Shown in pieces: positions 20,871-29,119 of a stretch of DNA of 29,119 bases. The position numbers were made by a program, and so were the translations under genes. Position 1 is the stretch's first letter, and each line of letters begins with the position of its first letter. The notes under the pieces are model-generated. The model was not told the origin of the DNA. It did not search any database and saw only the letters and a program-made list of their open reading frames with translations. This DNA comes from an uncultured Gemmatimonadota bacterium (GTDB lineage: Bacteria; Gemmatimonadota; Gemmatimonadetes; Gemmatimonadales; Gemmatimonadaceae): assembly GCA_946480295.1 (NCBI GenBank), contig CAMLIT010000049.1:1-29119 (forward strand), in the 5' to 3' direction.

Positions 20871-21860
20871 CTACCCTTCCAGCGCCGCCGCGAACGAGCG
20901 CATGACCTCCGCTACCGACGCGATCTCGTGGATGGCGGCGACGCTCTGGCCCGCCTGCCAGTAGTCGCGGCTCCCGGCGCCAGTCTCCTGGTTCGCGGAC
21001 CGCTTCAGCCGGCGCAGTGAGCTCAGGGCGTACCAGGTGCGCATCCAGTGCTTCGTCCGCCGGTTCCGGAGGAGGAAGCGCGCGATCGGCCCGGCGCGGG
21101 TGCCGAGGTGGCGAACGTACTCGTTCTCGATCACGGCCACGGGCACTCCCGTGAGCCGCTCGGTCAGGACGATGTCGTCGGCGTCGGCGTCCACGATCGC
21201 CTGCTTGTACTCCGCATCGGCGTGGCACTCGACGGTCGCGATGAACCGGGTGCCCATCTGGACGCCGGCATAGCCCATGTCGAGGGCCCGGCGAACGCCG
21301 GCCGGGTCACCGATGCCGCCGGCGCAGACCAGCGGGAGCCCGAAGCCTCGGAGCTCCTCGAGCAGCTCTTCCGCGGTCCTGGTGCCGGCGTGCCCGCCCG
21401 CTCGGGAGTTCACGGCGATGAGCCCGTGCACGCCCCCGGCGATCGCCTTGGCCGCCCACCGCGCCGTGGTGACGTCATGGTAGACGATCGCGCCCGCGGC
21501 GGCGACCCGATCCACCACCCAGCGCGGGTTTCCGAGCGAGGTGATGAAGAAGCGGACGCCCTCCTCGAGGGCGACGTCGATCCAGTGCTCCATCCGGTGG
21601 CGGTACATCCGCGACGAGCTCTCGATGAGCGCGTTCATCCCGATCGGGCGGTCGGTGAGGCTGCGGATGTACCGGAGCCCGGCGCGGAACTCGTGTCCGT
21701 GGACGTAGGTCAGCGACACCGGCTGGACGATGCCGATCCCCCCCGCAGCCGAGACGGCCGCCACGAGCTCCGGGTTGCTGCACGGGTACATCGCACCGCA
21801 GATGAGCGGGAGATCGATGCCGAGCTGGCGGGTGAGGGCGGTAGGGTAGGGAGCTGGCAT
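20871..21860 (-). CDS. Nitronate monooxygenase / NAD(P)H-dependent flavin oxidoreductase family
   Basis: 329 residues with the 2-nitropropane-dioxygenase TIM barrel. DLPLICGAMYPCSNPELVAAVSAAGGIGIV is near the N-terminus. AIVYHDVTTARWAAKAIAGGVHGLIAVNSRAGGHAG supplies the FMN phosphate loop and the catalytic-His-type GGHAG. LVCAGGIGDPAGVRRALDMGYAGVQMGTRFIAT is the second phosphate-binding region. The family oxidises alkyl nitronates or reduces quinones and enoyl compounds with FMN. The YPCSNPE and long C-terminal variants are common in uncharacterised members, so the substrate is open. ATG 21860 begins the conserved part; an upstream frame extension translates the adjacent repeat and is rejected. 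No clear ribosome site. Confidence 0.9.
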   Translation of the reverse strand: MPAPYPTALTRQLGIDLPLICGAMYPCSNPELVAAVSAAGGIGIVQPVSLTYVHGHEFRAGLRYIRSLTDRPIGMNALIESSSRMYRHRMEHWIDVALEEGVRFFITSLGNPRWVVDRVAAAGAIVYHDVTTARWAAKAIAGGVHGLIAVNSRAGGHAGTRTAEELLEELRGFGLPLVCAGGIGDPAGVRRALDMGYAGVQMGTRFIATVECHADAEYKQAIVDADADDIVLTERLTGVPVAVIENEYVRHLGTRAGPIARFLLRNRRTKHWMRTWYALSSLRRLKRSANQETGAGSRDYWQAGQSVAAIHEIASVAEVMRSFAAALEG

Positions 21861-22823
21861 TGTGGCAGAAGCTACATGCGGGAGGCGGGAGGCGGGAGGC
21901 GGGAGGCGTGGGGACGAGGGGCGCGGGACGCGGGCTGCTGCCCATCGGGCCAGGTGCGGAGCATCGGGGTTCACACGAACGCGACGGCGGCGGCCGCTGC
22001 CTCCTGGCGCCTAGCCCCCCGTCGAATGGCATCACTTCCGGGTGGACACGGATGCCACAGAGGAAACGGATCGCCCGGAGGGCGAGCGATTGGGGGAGGG
22101 CAGGGCGGTAGGCGAGGGTTGGCTCGGCGCTCCGGGCCGTCTGGGGCGCAGTGTGCATCGAGCAGCTCTGTGACATCGGCGGCTCGCGCTCGCTGGTCGT
22201 GTCCGCGGTCGGGGCGCCGGCCGGCTGGCGACCGTGGCTGGCGGTCCCCCTCCAACCCCTCCCGCCGTGTGGAAACAGATGTGGTGAAGCACTTGATCAT
22301 GCCCTGCGCAAGACTTGCGACAACACCGTGTTGAGCAGACATCACAAATCGTCGCATCCGCTGCTCGCTCAGTGGTTAGGCGCCGTCTTCCGCGGCTGAG
22401 GCGGCGCGACCGCGAGGGCTGCGATGGGGGCTCCGCGGGCGCATCACGAAGATGACATCGGCGTCGATGTTCAGATGCGATCGCGTCGCGGTCGGCGGAG
22501 AGGGTGTTCAGCGCGGCTCGCGCCCGGCGCCATGCGCGACGCGGACCGAGAATCCGCTCCGCGCTCAGGCCTGGGATCGGGCGGCGTGCTGCCGGTGGGT
22601 GGCGCTCGGCGCTGTCCAGACGCGCGACACTTCGAGCGACGTGTTATCGGGCGCGGCCGTGCCGGGGACTTCACCGGTCTGGGGGATCTGCATCCGGTGC
22701 GGCCACCGGACGGATGGTGGTCCGCGCTCGAGGCGTTCGCTGATCACGCAAAGGTCCCGCTCGGAAGCGTGCCCACTGGAGCGGTCGCCGCGCGCGTCCG
22801 CCCCTGCCGATTCAGCAGAGGCG
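21861..22823. other. Long gene-free region with repeats and palindromes
   Basis: Almost 1 kb without a convincing gene; the open frames have no family features and irregular composition. GGGAGGC is repeated four times at 21880-21907, followed by GTGGGGACGAGG exactly as after 20405. GGACACGGATGCC at about 22044 matches the 20500 repeat. Two perfect 13-bp palindromes lie 1 bp apart: CGCAAG-A-CTTGCG (22307-22319) and CAACAC-C-GTGTTG (22321-22333). GTTAGGC occurs at 22375. The part 22400-22820 could be a decayed gene, but I cannot name one. Confidence 0.6.
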
Positions 22824-22859
22824 AAAAAAGATCGGGACGGCCTCACGGCCGCCCCGATC
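22824..22859 (-). terminator. Intrinsic terminator of fadL-type/GDSL operon
   Basis: On the minus strand GATCGGGGCGGCC pairs with GGCCGTCCCGATC (one mismatch in 13 bp, loop GTGA), followed by TTTTTT. It lies 33 bp after the GDSL stop. Confidence 0.92.
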
Positions 22860-22892
22860 ACATTCCTGCTCCATTCGCCAGGTGCGTGGAAA

Positions 22893-24158
22893 CTACTGCA
22901 GGTCGCGCTGCACCCCCGACCTGAACTTCGTGTTGATCAGGTCGACCAGGTCGTTCGCGATCACCTGGTGCGCCGCGCTCGACGGGTGGACGCCGTCGAG
23001 GGAGATGTACTGGCCGAACGGTGCCTTCGCGTTCGAGAAGTCCGGCACCTGCGGGATGGCGCCGCTCTGGATGTATTGCGCGAGCCGGACGTTCGGATCG
23101 TAGTACCCGAAGCCGAGGCTGTCCGCCTTCGCCTGGATGTAGGTGTTGTAGCCGGCGATCAGGGCATCGATCTGCTGATGCTCCTGGGGGTCGAGCACGA
23201 AGAGGTCGCCGATTCGCGGATCGATGAACCGTCCCTTCACGCAGTAGATGACGGGCGGGTGGCCGGCGGTGCCTCCGGATGCCTTGTACGCCTTCATCTG
23301 CGGGATGAGCTGGACCAGGTCGACGAGCGAGGTCGCTCCGGAGCCGGAACAGGTGCTGTCGACGTAGACCGGCGTCCCGACGATCTGGCTGATGGCCGCG
23401 TTCACCTGCGGGTTCGCGACGATGATCCCCTTCACCAGCGCGGGCACGTCGGAGACGTAGACGACGCCGATGAGGACCCCCTTCAGGTTCGGCGCGCCGG
23501 CCGTGAGCGAGTCCATCATCTTGCCGTAGTTCGCCGTGAAGGCGGCGAGCGGCGTGGCTCCGGGGGAGACCCCGGCCGTCGGGGTGAGCACGCCGGACAG
23601 GGCCGCGGCGAGCACGTCGTTGTTCCCGATCCAGACTGTCGCGAAGGTCGGCCGGGCCTGGAGCGCGCGCTGGACCTGCGTCTCGCCGCCCAGGATCAGG
23701 GTCGTGAGCGCGTTGGACGCGGCGGTCGAGGCGCTGGTCGGATCGAACGAGGTCGCGCCCGGGACGGCGACGTTGTTCACCCGGTACGAGACGAGAGCGG
23801 GGTCGCGCAGGGCGCAGGTCGTCGACGTCGAGCTGGCGCCGCCGACGCGCGCGCCCGTCACGAGGTTCGAGATCGGCGGCGGGCACCCGGGACTCTTGAG
23901 CGATGGATAGACGAACGACGACCCCATCGCCTGCGCGAGGAGCACCGGGTACGCGGCGCGTTGGGTGGAGTCGTTGATCCCGCCGGACTGGTAGCCGGCG
24001 GTGATGCTGTTCCCGAGCGAGACGTAGCTCCTGAAGAGGGCTCCGCCGGTCGGGACCTTCGGGCCGAAGACCTCGTGGCTCTCGCTGCTCGTGCACGCCG
24101 CGACGGCGGCTGCACAGCCGACGAGGACGGCACCGCGAAGAAGAGGCAGATGACGCAT
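22893..24158 (-). CDS. SGNH/GDSL-type hydrolase lipoprotein
   Basis: 421 residues. A lipoprotein signal ends with the lipobox AAVAAC (Cys22), so the mature protein is lipid-anchored. SYVSLGNSITAGYQSG holds block I (GNS in place of GDS, Ser51). VWIGNNDVLAA is block III with its Asn. The C-terminal DGVHPSSAAHQVIA carries the Asp-x-x-His pair. These enzymes hydrolyse esters or lipids; the substrate is not readable from sequence. GGGAGAC precedes the ATG. It is 21 bp downstream of the FadL-like gene on the same strand and is followed by a strong terminator, so the two form an operon. An esterase feeding a fatty-acid porin is a reasonable reading. Confidence 0.9.
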   Translation of the reverse strand: MRHLPLLRGAVLVGCAAAVAACTSSESHEVFGPKVPTGGALFRSYVSLGNSITAGYQSGGINDSTQRAAYPVLLAQAMGSSFVYPSLKSPGCPPPISNLVTGARVGGASSTSTTCALRDPALVSYRVNNVAVPGATSFDPTSASTAASNALTTLILGGETQVQRALQARPTFATVWIGNNDVLAAALSGVLTPTAGVSPGATPLAAFTANYGKMMDSLTAGAPNLKGVLIGVVYVSDVPALVKGIIVANPQVNAAISQIVGTPVYVDSTCSGSGATSLVDLVQLIPQMKAYKASGGTAGHPPVIYCVKGRFIDPRIGDLFVLDPQEHQQIDALIAGYNTYIQAKADSLGFGYYDPNVRLAQYIQSGAIPQVPDFSNAKAPFGQYISLDGVHPSSAAHQVIANDLVDLINTKFRSGVQRDLQ

Positions 24159-24179
24159 GTGGTGTCTCCCGTTCGCGCG

Positions 24180-25568
24180 TTAGTAGGAAGCCTTCAGGCT
24201 GACGGAGATGATGTTCCCCGCGAGCCAGTAGACGCCCGAGTTGAGCTCGTCAGCGGTCTGGCTCCGGTCCAACCGCTCGATGACGCGCCCCCGGCGACCG
24301 GAGGTGAAGGTGTGCGAGTAGGCGGCGTCGAGTGTCCACTTGCTCCCGATCGGGAGGGCGAAGCCGACGTTGCCGTACTCGCGGTCCTGCTCGGGGAGGA
24401 GCGGGGTGACCGTCTCCGACGGCGCGGCGCTCGCGACACCCTGGAATCCGGCGCGGAGGCGAAGGCTGTTCCGCCAGAGGTACTCCGCCGAGAGCCGGAT
24501 CGCCGAGGTGTTGTTGTAGTCCTCGTACTGCGTGCGGCTCAGCGCCGTGTCGGCGAAGTTCACCGGGAGCTCCTTGAACGCCGACCAGCCGATCCAGGCG
24601 TAGTCGGCCTCGAGGTTCCAGTCCTTGATCCCGCTGTAGTTGAACCCGAGCTGGATCTGCGCCGGGTGGGTGATCTTCGTCTTCACCTTCTGCGCGGTGA
24701 GCGGACCGCCCGTGCGGAACTCGGGAGCGAGAAGGGAATCGACGGGCGTGCCGGCTGGGGCACCCAGCGGATTGTTGGCGGCAAGGACGAGCCCCGTCGG
24801 GTCCTGCGTGAAGGTCGCGTCGGCGTCGTCGTACTTGAACGTGATCGGGGCGAGGAGGCGGAGCCCCATCGTCCAGTTCGGGTTGAGCTTACCGCTCACC
24901 CCGACCTGCGCGCCGTATCCCCAGGCGCTCCCCTTCATGCGCGCCGTCCCGAAGCGGGTGCCGGTGGGGATGCCGAGCATGGCGAAGGTGATGCTGGGGG
25001 CCGGGCTCTGACTGGAGAGGTCGAGCGCCTGGACCAGCTCCACGGTCGACCGGCCGACGATCGGGCCGCCGCCGACGGACCACCTGTCGTTGATCTTCCA
25101 GGCGATGTTCGGCTGCACGTAGAAGGTCGCGAGCGACGCCTTCTGCGACGCGAAGCCCCCCGGGAACTCGGGCCCCCACTGCGACGTCAGGCCGTAGGGA
25201 ACGTAGAAGCCCAGGCCGAGGGCGAGCCGGCTCCCCGCGGAGTGGTGATTGATGAAGAAGTGTGGGACGATCGCGTGCGGGATGTTGGTCTTGTAGACGC
25301 TGTGCGAGGTGTCCTGCTCGAAGCGGCCGTTGATCGCGATGTCGGCGGCGCCGAGGAGGGCCGACCAGCCGTCGAGCGACGTGGCGGCGGCGGGGTTCCA
25401 GAAGATCGTGGAGGCGTCGTGGCAACCACCGGCGGTGACGGCGAAGCCGCGGCCGACGGCGCAGGAGCCGATCTCGCTCAGGCCGAATCCCTGGGCGAGG
25501 GTGATGGCCGGGAAGGCCAGTGCGGCAGCGACTGCGACTCCAATCCCTGTCCTGCGGGGGACGTTCAT
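24180..25568 (-). CDS. OmpP1/FadL family outer-membrane transporter
   Basis: 462 residues. A signal peptide (MNVPRRTGIGVAVAAALAFPAITLAQ) is followed by GFGLSEIGSCAVGRGFAVTAGGCHDASTIFWNPAAATSLDG, the FadL N-terminal hatch with its NPAA motif. Barrel strands follow (ALGLGFYVPYGLTSQWG, ATFYVQPNIAWKINDRWSVGGGP, HPAQIQLGFNYSG), ending SVSLKASY with a terminal aromatic residue. FadL proteins let long-chain fatty acids or other hydrophobic compounds through the outer membrane. ATG 25568 is 7 bp after AGGAGG; ATG 25571 is a close alternative. Two cysteines in the hatch (GSCAVGRG, AGGCHD) may form a disulfide. It diverges from malate synthase. Confidence 0.93.
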   Translation of the reverse strand: MNVPRRTGIGVAVAAALAFPAITLAQGFGLSEIGSCAVGRGFAVTAGGCHDASTIFWNPAAATSLDGWSALLGAADIAINGRFEQDTSHSVYKTNIPHAIVPHFFINHHSAGSRLALGLGFYVPYGLTSQWGPEFPGGFASQKASLATFYVQPNIAWKINDRWSVGGGPIVGRSTVELVQALDLSSQSPAPSITFAMLGIPTGTRFGTARMKGSAWGYGAQVGVSGKLNPNWTMGLRLLAPITFKYDDADATFTQDPTGLVLAANNPLGAPAGTPVDSLLAPEFRTGGPLTAQKVKTKITHPAQIQLGFNYSGIKDWNLEADYAWIGWSAFKELPVNFADTALSRTQYEDYNNTSAIRLSAEYLWRNSLRLRAGFQGVASAAPSETVTPLLPEQDREYGNVGFALPIGSKWTLDAAYSHTFTSGRRGRVIERLDRSQTADELNSGVYWLAGNIISVSLKASY

Positions 25569-25699
25569 CATCCATCCTCCTGAGTGTTGCCCAGGCGCTG
25601 GGAAAGCGCTCGTCTCGGCGAACGCCGGGGCCCCGGCGTTCACGGCACAGCGGGCGAGGGGCGTCGAGGGTCGAACGGAAGGCGCACTGCTGGGCGGCA

Positions 25700-25728
25700 A
25701 ATATAAGACGGCCTTGCCCGACTGTCTG
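25700..25728 (-). promoter_or_regulatory. Promoter of fadL-type/GDSL operon
   Basis: On the minus strand CAGACA (25728-25723), 17 bp, and TATATT (25705-25700): 4/6 and 5/6 matches to sigma70. Transcription would start near 25693, leaving a leader of about 125 nt. Confidence 0.6.
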
Positions 25729-25731
25729 TAG

Positions 25732-25808
25732 GCCTGACGCCGGTGATACGTCCTTTCGGCAGGAGCACGCGACTTCGTCAGGCAAGCTGCTTGCGAAACG
25801 CGTCAGGC
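25732..25808. promoter_or_regulatory. Cluster of three GCGTCAGGC sites and a palindrome between fadL-type and aceB genes
   Basis: GCGTCAGGC occurs on the minus strand at 25740-25732 and on the plus strand at 25800-25808; CGTCAGGC occurs at 25776-25783. GCAAGC-T-GCTTGC (25782-25794) is a perfect palindrome between the two plus-strand copies. The first site abuts the -35 box of the fadL-type promoter. This looks like a shared operator region for both directions; the regulator is unknown. Confidence 0.45.
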
Positions 25809-25907
25809 GTGGTTGCGGGCTGTCTCACTGTCGTGCTCCCCTGGCACATATCTCGCCCCCGTTCGGGCAGATTCCGCCGCAATCTCCCGTCTACGAGAGG
25901 ACAGATC

Positions 25908-27548
<1,641 letters not shown>

Positions 27549-27571
27549 ACCTCAGCAGAAGGACGGGACGC

Positions 27572-28909
27572 ATGGACACCCGGAAGGCGGGGGAACTCTC
27601 GGCGCTGGAGCGGGCGTGGCGGGGCGACGCGCGCTGGCGCGGCATCCGACGCGACTACACCGCGGCGGATGTGGTGCGGCTGCGCGGGTCGGTGCGCGTC
27701 GAGCACACGCTCGCGCGCCTCGGCGCGGCGCGGCTCTGGGAGCTGCTGCACGCGGCCGAGCCGGTGCGCACGTTCGGCGCGATGACGGGGGCGCAGGCGG
27801 TGGAGATGGTACGCGCCGGGCTGCAGGCGGTCTACGTGAGCGGCTGGCAGGTGGCGGCGGACGCGAACCTTGCCGGCCAGACGTATCCGGACCAGAGCCT
27901 CTACCCGAGCAACTCGGTGCCGCAGCTCGTGCGGCGGCTGAACAACGCGCTCCTGCGCGCCGACCAGGTGGAGTGGAGCGAGGGCGCGGACGGCGGACGG
28001 GAGTGGCTGGTGCCGATCGTCGCCGACGCCGAGGCGGGGTTCGGCGGCCCGCTGCACGCGTTCGAGCTGATGAAGGCGATGATCGAGGCCGGAGCGGCGG
28101 GGGTGCACTTCGAGGACCAGCTCGCGGCCGAGAAGAAGTGCGGGCACATGGGCGGGAAGGTGCTCGTGCCGACGGGGCAGTTCGTGCGCACGCTGACGGC
28201 GGCGCGGCTGGCGGCGGACGTGCTCGACGTGCCGACGATGATCATCGCGCGCACGGACGCGCTGGGCGCGTCGCTGCTGACGAGCGACGTCGACGAGCGG
28301 GATCGCGAGTTCGTGCACGGCGACCGCACGGTGGAGGGCTATCACCGGGTGACGCCGGGGATGCGCGCGGCGATCGCGCGCGGGCTGGCCTACGCGCCGT
28401 ACGCGGACCTCGTCTGGTGCGAGACGGCGAAGCCGGACCTGCAGGAAGCGAAGCAGTTCGCGGAGGGGATCCGGTCGGTGTATCCGGACCGGCTGCTCGC
28501 GTACAACTGCTCGCCGTCGTTCAACTGGGAGCGGAACCTGGACGCGCAGACGATCGCGACGTTCCATCGCGAGCTGGCGGCGATGGGCTACCGCTTCCAG
28601 TTCATCACGCTCGCCGGCTGGCACCTGGTGAACCTGAACGCGTTCGAGCTGGCGCGGGAATACGCGGCCGAGGGGATGCCGGCGTACGTGCGGGTGCAGC
28701 GGCGGGAGTTCGCGCGCGAGGCGGACGGCTACACGGCGACGAAGCACCAGCGCGAGGCGGGGACGGGCTACTTCGACGAGATCCTGACGACGATCGTCGG
28801 CGCGGCGGCGGCGACGGCGGCGCTGGCGGGATCGACGGAGGCGGAGCAGTTCGTGACGAGGGGGGTGGGGGAACTGGGATTCGCGGAGGGGGAGCGGCCG
28901 TCGGTTTGA
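27572..28909 (+). CDS. aceA: Isocitrate lyase
   Basis: 445 residues; cleaves isocitrate to succinate and glyoxylate, the first step of the glyoxylate shunt. [62 protein letters not shown], the active-site KKCGHMGGK (188-196, with Cys190), [23 protein letters not shown] and [13 protein letters not shown] are diagnostic. Length fits the short bacterial class. ATG 27572 has AAGGA about 8 bp upstream. It lies 23 bp after aceB on the same strand, so aceBA form an operon supplied from the divergent control region at 25569-25907. The third-base G/C bias is extreme, indicating a normal resident gene. Confidence 0.96.
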   Translation: MDTRKAGELSALERAWRGDARWRGIRRDYTAADVVRLRGSVRVEHTLARLGAARLWELLHAAEPVRTFGAMTGAQAVEMVRAGLQAVYVSGWQVAADANLAGQTYPDQSLYPSNSVPQLVRRLNNALLRADQVEWSEGADGGREWLVPIVADAEAGFGGPLHAFELMKAMIEAGAAGVHFEDQLAAEKKCGHMGGKVLVPTGQFVRTLTAARLAADVLDVPTMIIARTDALGASLLTSDVDERDREFVHGDRTVEGYHRVTPGMRAAIARGLAYAPYADLVWCETAKPDLQEAKQFAEGIRSVYPDRLLAYNCSPSFNWERNLDAQTIATFHRELAAMGYRFQFITLAGWHLVNLNAFELAREYAAEGMPAYVRVQRREFAREADGYTATKHQREAGTGYFDEILTTIVGAAAATAALAGSTEAEQFVTRGVGELGFAEGERPSV

Positions 28910-29024
28910 GTGGGCGGGGGGGGCCGGGACCGAACTTCACTGCGGACGGAGCTGACTGTGCAGGGAGATCACTGCGTCCTGCGAACTGCGGACCTCCGTG
29001 CGAATTGTGTATTGCGTACCAACG
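28910..29024. repeat. Degenerate ACTGCG-type repeats after aceA
   Basis: A run of eight G (28915-28923 region) is followed by scattered ACTGCGGAC, GACTGTGCA, ACTGCGTCC and ACTGCGGAC words. They resemble the GACTGCG heptamers at 18700. No gene is seen. Confidence 0.5.
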
Positions 29025-29053
29025 ACACGGGTCCCGCATTCCGGGACCCGTGT
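29025..29053 (+). terminator. Perfect 12-bp hairpin after aceBA
   Basis: ACACGGGTCCCG (29025-29036) and CGGGACCCGTGT (29042-29053) pair perfectly with a 5-nt loop. It sits 115 bp after aceA and may end the aceBA transcript, although only GTT rather than a T-run follows. Confidence 0.6.
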
Positions 29054-29054
29054 T

Positions 29055-29119
29055 CGCAGTGCGCAGTACGTAGTGACGTTCGCAGTGCGCAGTACGTAGT
29101 GACGTTCGCAGTGCGCAGT
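29055..29119 (+). repeat. 26-bp tandem repeat, 2.5 copies, cut by window end
   Basis: The unit starting CGCAGTGCGCAGTACGTAGT and ending GACGTT begins at 29055, 29081 and 29107. Inside, it is built of 7-mers (CGCAGTG, CGCAGTA, CGTAGTG) plus ACGTT. The array continues beyond the window, so its full length is unknown. Confidence 0.9.

Noticed and set aside
22424..22924. 166-codon plus-strand frame as a gene
   Set aside because: Crosses the terminator hairpin of the minus-strand operon and has no recognisable features or typical codon use.
22452..25583. Open frame of 1043 codons on the plus strand
   Set aside because: Runs through a clear terminator and opposite to the GDSL and FadL-like genes; no family features.
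29055..29119. CRISPR array
   Set aside because: Direct tandem units of 26 bp without spacers and no cas genes.

Overview
The window is about 29 kb of very GC-rich, densely packed bacterial chromosome. Gene content and repeat style suggest a Gemmatimonadota-like, aerobic, Gram-negative-type heterotroph: Mla and FadL outer-membrane components, a lipoprotein, secreted proteins with C-terminal Phe or Tyr beta-barrel ends, and no phage, transposase or CRISPR genes. The phylum is an inference from recalled gene families; Gram-negative architecture is well supported.

Layout. (1) 1-8319: a phosphoribosyltransferase (-) cut by the left edge, diverging from mlaE-mlaD-PNPOx-like (+), then a catalytically degenerate alpha/beta hydrolase (-), a flavoprotein oxidoreductase, a two-CBS-domain protein and an NDP-forming acyl-CoA synthetase (+). 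This set resembles the hypoxia/dormancy gene sets of other bacteria (mycobacterial Rv0571c- and Rv2626c-type proteins). (2) 8320-10850: a small outer-membrane beta-barrel, two unknown small proteins and a SET-domain methyltransferase. (3) 10847-13068: an unknown 296-aa protein translationally coupled to fumarylacetoacetase (tyrosine catabolism). (4) 13111-18617: envelope and secreted proteins: a LysM protein, a lytic transglycosylase, an exported unknown protein and an M1 aminopeptidase. (5) 18618-22892: dUTPase, a CPBP membrane protease, a nitronate-monooxygenase-like flavoprotein and large intergenic tracts full of short repeats. (6) 22893-28909: a FadL-type porin plus GDSL lipoprotein operon (-) diverging from malate synthase and isocitrate lyase (+). 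Together these form a plausible ester or fatty-acid uptake and glyoxylate-shunt module.

The two most striking signals are not protein genes. At 6082-6185 the DNA can fold as a compact four-way-junction RNA: a 13-bp closing stem, three abutting hairpins, and a 7-nt loop-loop complementarity. It lies just before the conserved part of the acyl-CoA synthetase, where codon usage is non-coding-like. At 19319-19566 on the minus strand there is what looks like a complete independent small-RNA gene. It has a sigma70-like promoter with 17-bp spacing, a 5' hairpin, a perfect 12-nt complement to the 3' end of 16S rRNA, a long stem with a competing third strand, and an intrinsic terminator with a U-tract. 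No protein gene follows it on that strand.

A third theme is heptamer-period tandem repeats (GGGAGGC, GACGAGG, GACTGCG and CGCAGTG types) scattered between genes. One array lies inside the malate synthase coding sequence. All folds, promoters and operators below were found by eye and have not been computed.
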